Both the position numbers and the translations under genes were made by a program. Below, one piece after another: positions 13,007-22,620 of a DNA stretch of 64,000 nucleotides. Source of the DNA: Enoplolaimus lenunculus (Eukaryota > Nematoda > Enoplea > Enoplida > Thoracostomopsidae); contig JASANG010000289.1 of the NCBI GenBank assembly GCA_030248215.1, positions 248,001 to 312,000 of the forward strand, written 5' to 3'. Positions within the stretch are counted from its first letter, which is position 1, and every line of letters begins with the position of its first letter. The notes under the pieces were generated by a model. It searched no databases. It was not told where the DNA came from and was given only the letters and a program-made list of their open reading frames with translations.

Positions 13007-13364
13007 TACAATAATTGCAATACTTTTACTAAATTTTTTACCACTTCCGCAATCGAGTCTACCGTTCAAACCACGTTCTCGAGAAAAAGCTAAGCAGTTA
13101 TAAAACAATGGTTAAATTATCCAACCAGTAATTAAACACCAAAAAAACACGTCAAATCAGAGTTTCAATCTTTCAATACTAACTGTTTCGGGCTAGTCGC
13201 CCACGCATGTATACAAAATTTGCATAAATTGATTAACTTTTATTTTTAACTTTATTTCTTTCTTTCGTTTTCCTTGCTTTTGTTTCTTTCTTTCTGTTTG
13301 TTTCTATTTCTTTCTGTTCCCAGCCAGCTGCCCTAGCTATGTCGTTATCTACCATTGTACCACA
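13007..13364 (-). repeat. Right (5') LTR of gypsy copy B
   Basis: Partner of 4183-4536 (see there). The right edge ends ACCACA on the plus strand, which is TGTGGT on the element strand. The inner edge is uncertain because similarity to the left LTR stops at 13007 while a candidate primer-binding site lies about 55 bp further in. Confidence 0.75.
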
Positions 13365-14049
13365 TATTTTGCAAATGCAATTTTGATTACGCCATATTAA
13401 AACAGACTAGCTACCAAATTATCGCAATATAAACCGACTTCTTATAAAATATATTATAAGAGCGCCGTTTAAGACCTAACTAGGGTAAAGATATTTCGGA
13501 GGCCCAGAGGTGCGCGATATAAAGTTAATTTGGGGGAAAATACCAAATCCACCAGTTTTAGGTAATTTTGTAGAAATTTACATGGCTGTGCCACGTACAA
13601 CTTTCCGTTGAAGCATATCAGACGAGCAATTTGTATTTTATTTTGTGTTGTGGTTCGCAAATTGGTAATCATTGAAACACGCACGGTAGTGTTTTCAATA
13701 TATGTTGCAAGCCTCGAGAATGCACGCTTTTTGAAAGTTTTGCAGAATGTTCTCTTCAGGAAAGCAGAGCTGGTGAGGTAACTTACGTATAGAATATCCT
13801 AATTAGCCTCTTCGACACTATACACAAATTGGACAGCTAAACGTCTCATTTAAGTTGTTATTAAAAGTGTGATTTTTGTAATTTTTCGAAAAAATTGTAT
13901 TACAAATATATAATTACCATAGCTAGTCGATATTATTGTGTGATGCTAATGACACCGTGAATAACCTCCCATGCATTATAGCGTAGAACAGGCAGCTTTT
14001 TGGTTGATTGCAATGGAGCAAGTGTACGCTTTAGGCTTATATTTTGCAG
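13365..14049. other. No recognisable gene
   Basis: AT-rich flank to the right of gypsy B. A 71-codon minus-strand frame at 13469-13684 has no recognised motif. Could in principle hold the displaced 5' end of gypsy copy A, but I see no gag similarity. Confidence 0.4.
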
Positions 14050-14818
14050 TTAGACCATAGATCAGTAGGTAATGCTTATAATATTAGCTCCATATCTTCT
14101 ATAAAAATAGTTGTCATCTATATCTTTGACGGCTGTCTTTCAGTGTTAACACGCTTGCGGTTAGTGAGACAGGAATCATATGGGCCTAACGAACTTTCAT
14201 CTGTTACGCTAAAAATTGACACTATGGGTTTTCAAGGCGTTCTCAAGTAGAACTCTCAACATGCCTTTCGTATAACAGTCAGGAGCTTTTTCAAAGTTAT
14301 CTCAATTGAGCGCCAGCAGAACATGTTCTTTGAAATATTTAGCAACGTTTGAATTGTAATTTCTAGATGAATAGCTTAAATATGTCACGGCACAGAACAC
14401 AATTAGGAAAAGTTTCTCGACTTCACATCATCAAATTGTCATGGTAAAGATAGCTGAAATAGTCGAGCGCGTATGCGTGACATTTTTTATTCGATAATCA
14501 ATAGACGCAATTTGTAATCTTGCAATATTGAAATATTTACTAATCAAGTTTTAGAAACAAATTATTTTAAAACTCAAAAAATATCCTCTTCCAACGAAGA
14601 ATACTAGATTAGATCACTTAAAAACTAAACAATGTAAAACCCAACAAACGCTAAAATTAAGCTGATAGGTGATGTCCGCTGGGCCCATATGTTTCTTGTT
14701 TCACTGACCGCAAGCGCGTTAACACTGAAAGACAGCAGTCAAAGATATAGATGACAACTATTTTCATAGAAGTTATGGAGCTAATATTATAAGCATTACC
14801 TACTGATCTATGGTCTAA
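14050..14818. mobile_element. Foldback/MITE-like element with 140-bp inverted arms
   Basis: Arm 14050-14190 is an approximately 90% inverted match of 14678-14818 (both contain TAGACCATAGATCAGTAGGT in opposite orientation). The roughly 490-bp centre carries no reading frame of note. The ends read TTAGACC...GGTCTAA. No clear target duplication beyond a possible TTA/TAA was found. No transposase, so it is non-autonomous; the superfamily is unassigned. Confidence 0.8.
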
Positions 14819-15117
14819 ATAACCCTTGTTTAAACTCTTACATGCTTCAAGCGAAACATATCACAATCTGTCCCTTCTAGGGGCACTTTTACCTAGTAAA
14901 GCCTTACTATGCGCAGCGTTGATTGACCTAGCGAATCTTCGGGTAAACCTACGCCGACTTCCATGGAGGTCCGAATTCCCTTGCGTTAGGTCCCGATTCA
15001 GATTCGCAGGAACCGACGATGTCGTGTCCTAAATACATAGGCTATCAATACATTGTACATTCACAGTCCCGATTGTAAACATCACAAACATAATAGTAAG
15101 CACCAGTACATAAAGCA

Positions 15118-15192
15118 GTGCCGCGACAGCTCAATTTGTAAGAGCTTTGGCACGGTTAGCCAACGGTCGCTGGTTCGAATCCAGTTTGATCA
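15118..15192 (+). repeat. tRNA-derived sequence (SINE head or pseudo-tRNA)
   Basis: Has an A-box-like GACAGCTCAATTTG and a good B box (GGTTCGAATCC) at tRNA spacing. Acceptor-stem pairing is weak. Shares GCAGTGCCGC and TCAACTGCTTCA flanks with the minus-strand unit at 35471-35550, so both belong to one dispersed tRNA-derived family rather than being working tRNA genes. Confidence 0.65.
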
Positions 15193-15850
15193 ATTGTTTC
15201 AACTGCTTCACACTTAGATTGATCACAAGACCGCACAACCTTACACCGGTGAATGGGTAATTTTGCTCAAATTATTCTAGAAATTCAAACAGATTTTAAC
15301 TTTTCAAGCATTAAAGCACGAAATACAATTAGAATTACAATTTTGATTTTGGTTCTTGTTCTAATTACGACAAAAATACGGAATTCCGCTTTCGGTTCCG
15401 AATAAAACTATCACTGATTTTACGCACTAGCCTAGTATATTTCAGATATATTCTCTTGACAGTTTAGAAAATCTTAATATAAAACAACTGTGATGTAACA
15501 TTTGGAAATTTTTTCATTTGTACACACAATTTATACTGAAGGGCACCAACGTACCACTGCTATTTTGAACTACATATTTTAAAGGTTTATAAGCGGGTAT
15601 GGAATGTCCCAGAAAGTTTGCTGGGTTGACTTATTCCGTCATTATCTTTCACGTAGGAGCTAAGGTAACAGATTCTTTAACTACTTGTGAGTTTCTGAAG
15701 TCGTGCTTTCCAACCCGTATCAACAACAAGTGCTTTCGACTGTGAGACTGGGAGTTAGGTAGACTGGGAAACACGACAATATTAGACTCTGAAATAGAGA
15801 GACTAAACGTTCCGTCTTGTGTATATGCGTGATGTGCATGCGTGCGCGTT
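15193..15850. other. No recognisable gene
   Basis: Non-coding, AT-rich; no domain, tRNA or repeat identified. Confidence 0.4.
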
Positions 15851-15945
15851 TCAACCGGAATTCCGGTTGCGATAGTGAAATTTGAAATGTTTCACTATCC
15901 GGCTCCGGTAACAAATCCGGTATTTTTCACCGGAATTTTCTTGGT
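15851..15945. mobile_element. Fragment of CCGGAA-type hAT MITE
   Basis: Begins with the palindromic end TCAACCGGAATTCCGGTTGC and continues with the subterminal CCGG motifs and the TTTCACTATCCGG segment also found at 48446-48833. Only one end is present, so it is a truncated copy. Confidence 0.7.
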
Positions 15946-16485
15946 ACGCCTAGATTAATCTTAGAACCAAGGGGTCCTGTATCTTGGCGGCGCTTAATCG
16001 ACAGCAAAAACAGAATGGGAAACTGTGAGCTACGGATAGAGTTGCAGCCTGGGAGGAGTCTAAGTGGGAGAGTCCCTTCATCATTAATAATTTGATTTAC
16101 AAAACAGCGCAGCATAAATAGCAAAATAACTTTACGTGGAACCCGGATATAAATTACGTTAGTATTTTGGCGTGTAATTTTTGTAGGCAAGAATTTGAAA
16201 CAGCTTTTGGAGAATCCTATTTGCAAATGATCCAGTTTGAGTTAAGAAGCATTTGTGTAGAATCACCACGGAATGTGCGTATATAGCTAACAATATTTGA
16301 TATAAATCATATTGACAAGCTTCTTGCTGGCGATGTTTTTTGAAGCATTGTTAGTTGTACGTTTATCAATGCCACGTGTCTGCATGAGTTCTGATAATAT
16401 TGGCAAAGGTATGAGTAAAGTTTGGTGGAACTAAACTGGGTGAAATTTTGGTTTCTGGGTTTTGGTAGAGCTGCTCTTAGGGATT
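15946..16485. other. No recognisable gene
   Basis: Non-coding flank between a MITE fragment and the tRNA-like array. A 99-codon minus-strand frame (15927-16226) has no recognised motif. Confidence 0.4.
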
Positions 16486-16539
16486 GTCAGTCAAGGTAGG
16501 AACCGGGACTTTAGACCTTTCAACTAAGCAGCTGGAAAA

Positions 16540-16616
16540 GCGGGCCAGAGCGGGGATCGAGCTCTCAGCCTATGGATCCTTAAGCGAGCACTCTACCACT
16601 GCGCTACGCAGCCCGC
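16540..16616 (-). tRNA. tRNA-like unit 1 (probable pseudo-tRNA)
   Basis: Minus-strand 77-nt segment: 7-bp acceptor stem GCGGGCT/GGCCCGC, D-arm with A box (TAGCGCAGTGG), B box (GAGCTCGATCC), and a TTTT run directly after the acceptor stem, as expected for Pol III termination. The anticodon stem is poor (GCTTA/TAGGC with an 8-nt loop) and the canonical T-stem pairing is broken, so no isotype can be given. Likely a Pol III-transcribed tRNA-like RNA or a dead tRNA. Confidence 0.5.
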
Positions 16617-16858
16617 CTGTCCAACTACCATTTTCGTCGACTATATTTGTCGGCCGTATGCTGCCAGCTAGCATACATACAGGGCACTGCACTATATTGC
16701 ATGTGCACATAACGGGCAAGCATGTCTCACATGCTTACATGCCTTTATTTTCAGCAAGGTCGTCCCTTCACCGTCCATCCTATTTTCGACTGGATACCGT
16801 GCTTGTCAGTCAAGGTAGGAACCGGGATTTCAGACGTTTCAACTAAGCAGCTGGAAAA

Positions 16859-16935
16859 GCGGGCTAGAGCGGGGAATGAACTCTTAGCCTATGGATCCTT
16901 AAGCGAGCACTCTACCACTGCGCCACGTAGCCCGC
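16859..16935 (-). tRNA. tRNA-like unit 2 (probable pseudo-tRNA)
   Basis: Same 77-nt layout as the unit at 16540, with 3' acceptor strand AGCCCGC giving a perfect 7-bp stem and TTTT following it. B-box region reads GAGTTCATTCC, one base off consensus. No isotype assigned. Confidence 0.5.
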
Positions 16936-17219
16936 CTGTCCAACTACCATTTTCGTCGACTATATTTGTCGACCGTATGCTGCCACCAGCATACATACAG
17001 TGCAATGCACTATATTGCATGTGCACATAACGGACAAGCATGTCTCACATGCTTACATGCCCTTATTTTCAACAAGGTCGTCCCTTGACCGCCCATCCTA
17101 TTTTCGACTGGATACCGTGCTCATAGCGCGGCAGTTTGCCATTGCGCTCACGGCGTAGCCCCCATGTCAGTCTAGGTAGGAACCGGGATTTCAGACCTTT
17201 CAACTAAGCAGCTGGAAAA

Positions 17220-17296
17220 GCGGGCTAGAGCGGGGATCGAACTCTCAGCGTATGGATCCTTAAGCGAACACTCTACCACTGCGCCACGTAGCCCGC
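17220..17296 (-). tRNA. tRNA-like unit 3 (probable pseudo-tRNA)
   Basis: Best-preserved unit: perfect acceptor stem GCGGGCT/AGCCCGC, A box TGGCGCAGTGG, B box GAGTTCGATCC, TTTT terminator. The anticodon-stem fit is still poor (ATACGC in place of ATAGGC), so decoding function is doubtful. Confidence 0.5.
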
Positions 17297-17563
17297 CTCG
17301 CCAACTGCATTTTTCGTCGACTATATTTGTCGACCGTACACCACAATGTGCACTGCATTTATTGCATATGCACAAGGACAAGTATGTCTCACATACTTAC
17401 ATGCCCTTATTTTCAACAAGGTCGTCCCTTGACCGTCCATCCTATTTTCGACTGGATACCGTGTTCATAGCGCGGCAGTTTACCTTTGCGTCCACAGAGT
17501 AGCCCCCATGTCAGTCAAGATAGGAACCGGGACTTCAGACCTTTCAACTAAGCAACTGGAAAA

Positions 17564-17640
17564 GCGGGCTAGAGCGGGGAATGAACTCTTAGCCTATGGA
17601 TCCTTAAGCGAGCACTCTACCACTGCGCCACGTAGCCCGC
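17564..17640 (-). tRNA. tRNA-like unit 4 (probable pseudo-tRNA)
   Basis: Nearly identical to unit 2 over tRNA-like part and spacer, which suggests recent unit exchange or duplication. Perfect acceptor stem and TTTT downstream on the minus strand. Confidence 0.5.
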
Positions 17641-17865
17641 CTGTCCAACTACCATTTTCGTCGACTATATTTGTCGACCGTATGCTGCCACCAGCATACA
17701 TACAGTGCAATGCACTATATTGCATGTGCACATAACGGACAAGCATGTCTCACATGCTTACAGTGCTCATAGCGCGGCAATTTGCCATTGCGCTCACGGC
17801 ATAGCCCCCATGTCAGTCAAGGTAGGAACCGGAACTTTAGACCTTTCAACTAAGCAGCTGGAAAA

Positions 17866-17945
17866 TCGGGCCTCCAGAACAAGGGTCGAACTCTCAGCCT
17901 ACGGATTCTTAGGCGAACACTCTACCACTGCGCAACGCAGCCCGC
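17866..17945 (-). tRNA. tRNA-like unit 5 (diverged pseudo-tRNA)
   Basis: Longer and more diverged (extra bases before the acceptor 3' strand), but shows a compensated anticodon-stem pair relative to the others (GCCTA/TAGGC instead of GCTTA/TAGGC) and keeps A and B boxes and a TTTT run. Confidence 0.42.
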
Positions 17946-18050
17946 CTGTCTAACTGCATTTTTCGTCGACATGTGTCGACTGTACAACACAATGTGCATT
18001 GCATTTATTGCATATGCACCAGGACAAGCATGTCTCACATGCTTACAGGG

Positions 18051-18243
18051 ATGTGCGGTTTCAGTCTCAGTAGTGTAAGTGTAAGGTCAGGACTGGTCAA
18101 AAACGGGGGTTTTCGACCGATCGGAAGGCGGGTATAGTGTGGTTCCTGACTGGTAATGTAACACGACAACTTGGGGTTCAGCGTTCACACTGCTCGTACA
18201 CTTGTAACACACGGTTTTCATAGTTTTACTGGCGAGTGTAGGT
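18051..18243 (+). repeat. Repeat R, copy 1 left part
   Basis: The segment containing GTTCACACTGCTCGTACAC and TTTTACTGGCGAGTGTAGGT matches 27371-27468 at roughly 80-85%. In copy 1 the match is interrupted right after GTGTAGGT by the 408-bp array and resumes at 19384. Confidence 0.8.
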
Positions 18244-19388
18244 TGTGACTTGCGGATGCATGGAGGCAAAATGAAACCTCATGCTAATGCTGCACTACGG
18301 TAAAACATTGATGCATATGTAGTGCCTTCATATGTAGAAGCGGTAAAAACATTGAAGAACTAAGATGCATGTGTATGTTGAGGTTCTTGTAAGGCATAAA
18401 AACAGAAAAACTAGCAGTTGATTGTGAGGCGGCGTGGCTCAGTGGATAGCGCGCTCGACTGATTATGTGTCGACCGAGTTCGAAATCTTCTGGAAGCGTC
18501 CCTCATTTTCAGCCGTTGAGCACTCAGAACTAAAAACTGTCGTACCCTAGCCTACCCAACTTATCACATGGTGACCACGATGTGACCGCAATGGCAAACT
18601 GCCGCTGTAAGACCAAAAATACATAATTTGGCGGTCAAGGGACGACCTTGTAGAGTGACTTGCGGATGCATAGAGGCAAAATGAAATCTCATGCTAATGC
18701 TGCACATCGGTTAAACGTTGATGCATATGTAGTGCCTTCATATGCAGAAGCGGTAAAAACACTGAAGAACAAGATGCATGCATATGTTGAGGTTCTTGTA
18801 AGGCATAAAACAGAAAAACTAGCAGTTGATTGTGAGGCGGCGTGGCTCAGTGGATAGCGCGCTCGACTGATTATGTGTCGACCGAGTTCGAAATCTTCTG
18901 GAAGCGTCCCTCATTTTCAGCCGTTGAGCACTCAGAACTAAAAACTGTCGTACCCTAGCCTACCCAACTTATCACATGGTGACCACGATGTGACCGCAAT
19001 GGCAAACTGCCGCTGTAAGACCAAAAATACATAATTTGGCGGTCAAGGGACGACCTTGTAGAGTGACTTGCGGATGCATAGAGGCAAAATGAAATCTCAT
19101 GCTAATGCTGCACATCGGTTAAACGTTGATGCATATGTAGTGCCTTCATATGCAGAAGCGGTAAAAACACTGAAGAACAAGATGCATGCGTATGTTGAGG
19201 TTCTTGTAAGGCACAAAACAGAAAAACTAGCAGTTGATTGTGAGGCGGCGTGACTCAGTGGATAGTGCGCTGGACTGATAATCTGTCGACACAGTTTGAA
19301 ACCTCCTGGAAGCGTCCCTCATTTTTAGCTGGTGAGCACTCAGAACTAAAACTGTCGTACCGTAGCCTACCCAACTTATTACATAGGT
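18244..19388 (+). repeat. Tandem array of 408-bp units with tRNA-like heads, an insertion
   Basis: Three direct units, 18245-18654, 18655-19062 and 19063-19383. Units 2 and 3 are nearly identical and start exactly 408 bp apart. Each holds an AT-rich part, then a tRNA-like segment (about 18429-18500, 18837-18908, 19245-19316) with A box TGGCTCAGTGGAT and B-box-like GAGTTCGAAATC. Both sides carry TAGGT (18239-18243 and 19384-19388), while the related copy at 27461 reads straight through GTGTAGGTGACACAG. So the array entered repeat R by an event that duplicated 5 bp, or expanded from such an insert. Units 2 and 3 contain a 61-65-codon open frame (starting MRMHRGKMKSHANAAHRL) that is not open in unit 1; I do not call it a gene. 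Confidence 0.85.
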
Positions 19389-19545
19389 GACACAGCCATA
19401 TAAATTTTCCTACCTAAGATTAGTGGTTTGATATTTTCCCCCTAATTACCCATATTTTTGGCACCCGTTGGCCTTAAAGTGTCTTGTCCCTATTTCGGTC
19501 TTAATCGTCGCTTTTATAATATATTTGAAAATAGTTCGTGATTTA
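19384..19545 (+). repeat. Repeat R, copy 1 right part
   Basis: Continues repeat R after the inserted array: GGTGACACAGCCAT, then TTTTCCCCCTAATTACCC and the TTTTATAATATATTT end match 27464-27610 at about 85%. No coding content; class unknown. Confidence 0.8.
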
Positions 19546-20635
19546 GAAGGCTTAATAAAACCACCAAATCCGCGATTAGGTCCATTTACCAATGACGTTA
19601 TATCGCTCTGGTTCAATAATGGAGTCTGTTTTCCCTTTTATCCCCAACACCGTATTAAAGCTATATCTCAGTAAAGCACAAGTACCAATATACGTGTAAT
19701 ATGCTTAGATTGCCGACCTTGTTCACGCTAATTGTGCCCAAAGTTCCTTTGTTTAGGTGCTTTCTCCAGATACTCCGTAAATCCCCAGTTAACCGTACAA
19801 CAACCCCCAGAAACCCCAAAAAACAGCACAAACTAGCCCCGCTAGAATCGATAGCCCCTGAAACAACTACAACATACCCCGGAATTCCGCTTAATACATA
19901 CCCCAGTTACCCCGGTTTTCCCCTGGTACTGCCCGCAGACCTCGCGCTACGCGCTCCGTTACTCCGATAGATACTCTGCCGGTTCACCGTACGCTCACAT
20001 TTGAGCTACCGTGACTCTATTCCAGTTAAATCCTTTTCGCCTAAGTCACCCGTACAACTATACAAATCAACTCGTGAAAAAAACCCCAAAAATATGAACT
20101 CAAGTCCGCCAAGTAAAAACGCATGTGAAAATTAACCGCATACCGTAAGGTTCAAAATACAATAATGATTGTGGGGGCTGGCTACCCCAGTCTCCATACA
20201 AAGCTGATTTACATAATTTTGAGTGTCCCGGGTGTCTCGGGCACCTTTGGGACACTTACAACCGCCAGTATCATAAATACAACGCAACAACAACAAAAAT
20301 GTGTCCATCCACCCCTAGTTGAATTTGCACAATAAGCTAGCAACAAAATATATTTAACCGTCACGCAGGCCCCCTGAGACTGTCACCTTGCGGACGCAGC
20401 CGCCATCCATAAAATATAGAATTTTTACATCGTTTAGTAACGCCTGAGCCTAACCTAGGTTCTAAGAGAGACTAGGCAGGGTTTTAGTTCTTGGCATCGA
20501 ATCAACTTTTATGGTCCTGTAACTGCCTTTTTTTGCTGCCGCTAAAAACGTAAATAACAACATATACGTTTCAAAACAATAACAAAACAATTTTTTATTT
20601 TTCTTTTTATTTCTTATTTATAAATCACCCGTACT
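19546..20635. other. No recognisable gene
   Basis: Non-coding by inspection. Contains C-rich stretches around 19780-19930 and a short perfect-looking G/C stem (GTGTCCCGGGTGTCTCGGGCAC) near 20225. May include the eroded 3' end of gypsy fragment C on its right, but no LTR could be recognised. Confidence 0.4.
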
Positions 20636-21770
20636 TTCGATTCGCACATTTGCATGGTGGTGATATTGCGTACTATAGGCGACTCTTGTCCCCAACCTTA
20701 CCATCTCACACTTAAACAGATCGGACACGAAAGCCTGACCCTGATCCGACAAGATCACACTCGGCACTCCGTACGTCGGCACCAAATTACCCGTAATTAA
20801 GTCTAGGATAGTTCGAGCTGTCTGGTCCTTAGTCGTTTATGCTTCCGGCCATTTAGCAAAGTAATCCGTAAAGCATACGATATACTTATTACCCGATTCC
20901 GTTGGTAATAATGGCCCGATTACATCCACTCCCAACATGTGAAATGGAGCGACCGCTTTTATTGGTTGTAGGTGTAGCGGATACCTCCTGTTCGGACTGG
21001 TTTAAACCTTGCACACGGAATACCAGGGTCCGACCGGATATCCGGTTCCGGTGTAATATGCGGCAAAAACCGATATCCGTATCCGGTTCCGGTATCCAGT
21101 ATAAACCTACCAGATACCGGATATTTACGATTGTGGTGACGAATATCATGAAACTGCTTTTTACAGGTGATCGTCAATAATATCTTGCTGCGCTTACATT
21201 TCTGTGCAAGCCAAGATGTTCAAGTTTTGATACGTTTTCAGCTACTTTTAGTTTATGCAAACGAGCGAGCGTTAACGCATTTTTGCACTAAATAATTTCA
21301 CTTTATCCGCAGCAATTATCAACTTTATAACAGACGAAAATTTTGAGCACGCTAAAAATACAATTATTTTAACATGCACATTATCCGTTATCCGGTTCCT
21401 GTTCCGGTAAGAAATTTAATATCCGGTTCCGGTATCCGGTAAATCATTATCCGGTCGCAGCCTGCGGAATACATCTATCTGCATTCCTGTAAATCTTTCC
21501 AATTTCTTGGCCACTTTACCATAGACCTTGTCAAATGCTAAATGACACCCGTACTTCGTCGATTGAGCTTGTTCCATCAGGGTTTGCTGGAATAATTCCG
21601 GAACAGCTAGCCGAAATTCCATAATTTCCGCTTTCGACGGTCGCAACTTTTTCCTTGCCTGATATAAAATATCTTTGTACACAATGAACCGCGGTTCATT
21701 CTGCATCACCCACTTCCTTACATCCGCCGGAACCTCATTCTCCTCAGCTGCGCCTCTTGCATTTGTCTTT
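20636..21770 (-). mobile_element. Ty3/gypsy fragment C (integrase), fossil
   Basis: Minus-strand integrase piece in two blocks: HHCC region with preceding linker (about 21473-21770; MQNEPRFIVYKDILYQARKK) and catalytic-core region (about 20636-21015; ILSDQGQAF-like and HMLGVDVIGPL). The blocks are separated by a hAT MITE (21024-21464). The right end stops at the target site of the BEL/Pao element. Broken, with one foreign insertion plus truncation at both sides. Closest in this window to copies A and B. Confidence 0.85.
21024..21464. mobile_element. hAT-type MITE, CCGG motif, inside gypsy C
   Basis: 441-bp element with TIR-like ends CAGGGTCCGACCGG and CCGGTCGCAGCCTG, multiple subterminal CCGGTATCCGG/CCGGTTCCGG motifs, no coding capacity, and an exact 8-bp target duplication CGGAATAC (21016-21023 and 21465-21472). 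The 8-bp duplication and CAGGG end point to the hAT superfamily. Confidence 0.93.
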
Positions 21771-21775
21771 TATCC

Positions 21776-22158
21776 TGTCGCAATACTGCTTCGTAGATTT
21801 CCAATATAATCATACAAACACAAGCCAAGTTTTATATTATATTTTATACGGCTTTAACTGAAAGAAACACAAAAAAAACACAAAATATCAAAACATTTTC
21901 CATTTACGCGTAACAATATATATTATGGTGTTTCCCCGAATTCTCGGGCAAAACGTCAGAGACACCCTTAAACTAGCCTAACAACGCCGAAAAAGATCAG
22001 AAAATGTTTATAACTCATCAAGAAAACGATTCCTTCATTTCTCTAGCAATCGCGCAAAGCTAGCTTCCAAAACGCACAAGATATGCAAATCGTCACCGCA
22101 AACATCATCGTCACCGTTTTCATGTAAATGAGCGTGTAGCTATTGTGATGACACAACA
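21776..22158 (-). repeat. 3' LTR of BEL/Pao element
   Basis: 383 bp; begins TGTCGCAATACTG and ends GATGACACAACA on the plus strand, i.e. TG...CA on the element strand. Essentially identical to 26339-26720. Confidence 0.96.
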
Positions 22159-22170
22159 CTCCCGCAGACG

Positions 22171-22482
22171 TTACTGTGGATTGTTAGGATACGGCGCTGA
22201 TGACATGGCGATATTGACCATCCAAAGAAGCCGCGTTTCTGGAGCTAAATTGCACCATCGCTCCCACATTCGTTTGTAACCGGCTGGATTGACGTGTATT
22301 CCATCTGAATTGAAGAAACGGCTGTCAATGTGACCAGCAGCAGGAATCAATGTGTTGGGTTGCCCCGGCTTCGACCAGTCGCAGAAATGAATTTGTGCAC
22401 CTAGTCCAATCGAAGTTAGCAGTTGAATTTTCATAAATTTTGAATGGAGTGAAGCGGCCAAATCGACCCACTTCGTAGTCAC
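22171..22482 (-). pseudogene. SGNH-hydrolase-like fragment in BEL/Pao 3' region
   Basis: 103-codon minus-strand stretch between the integrase ORF and the 3' LTR. Its C-terminal third reads FNSDGIHVNPAGYKRMWERW, a good match to Block V of GDSL/SGNH hydrolases (D-G-x-H-x-N-x-x-G-Y), where Asp and His complete the catalytic triad. The Ser (GDS) block was not identified, so only the C-terminal part is supported. In this position many elements carry an accessory or envelope ORF. Possibly a captured esterase domain; fossil part of the BEL/Pao copy. Confidence 0.5.
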
Positions 22483-22500
22483 CTTCTATAACAATTTTGG

Positions 22501-22620
22501 GCATTCTAAAACAAATGTAATATTTAGTTATTGGACATACATTTTTAGAATTCATCGGAGCCATTCTAAAACAAATGTAATATTTAGTTATTGGACATAC
22601 ATTTTTAGAATTCATCGGAG
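22501..22620. repeat. 60-bp exact tandem duplication
   Basis: 22501-22560 and 22561-22620 are identical apart from the first base. Lies at the end of the integrase ORF and downstream region of the BEL/Pao copy. Confidence 0.97.

Larger units (their letters stand above)
4183..13364 (-). mobile_element. Ty3/gypsy retrotransposon copy B, fossil
   Basis: A roughly 9.2-kb element read from right to left and bounded by two related repeats of about 355 bp (13007-13364 as 5' LTR, 4183-4536 as 3' LTR). Just inside the left LTR is a pyrimidine-rich run (on the minus strand GAGGGGGA, then TGTGG), as expected for a polypurine tract before a 3' LTR. Parts in order: leader and gag, zinc knuckle, aspartic protease, RT, RNase H, integrase, and a C-terminal tail with a PHD finger. 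A possible primer-binding site (minus strand TGGGCGCCGGCG) lies near 12939-12950, so the 5' LTR may extend left to about 12952. The copy is broken, with perhaps four to six interruptions. LTR divergence of roughly 4-6% by eye indicates an old insertion. Confidence 0.82.
16486..18050 (-). repeat. Tandem array of five tRNA-like units
   Basis: Five direct units starting at 16486, 16805, 17166, 17510 and 17812 (spacing 319, 361, 344, 302 bp). Each has a block starting GTCAGTCAAGGTAGGAACCG, then a 77-nt tRNA-like stretch on the minus strand, then spacer with small palindromes (GTCGACTATATTTGTCGAC; AGCATGTCTCACATGCT). Unit 5 is the most diverged. The spacer phrase around AAGGTCGTCCCTTGACCG recurs inverted in the adjacent 408-bp array, so the two arrays share ancestry or exchanged sequence. 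Confidence 0.88.

Noticed and set aside
16486-18050. CRISPR-like array (regular repeats and spacers)
   Set aside because: Units are about 300-360 bp, contain tRNA-like folds, spacers are homologous to each other, and the genome is eukaryotic.
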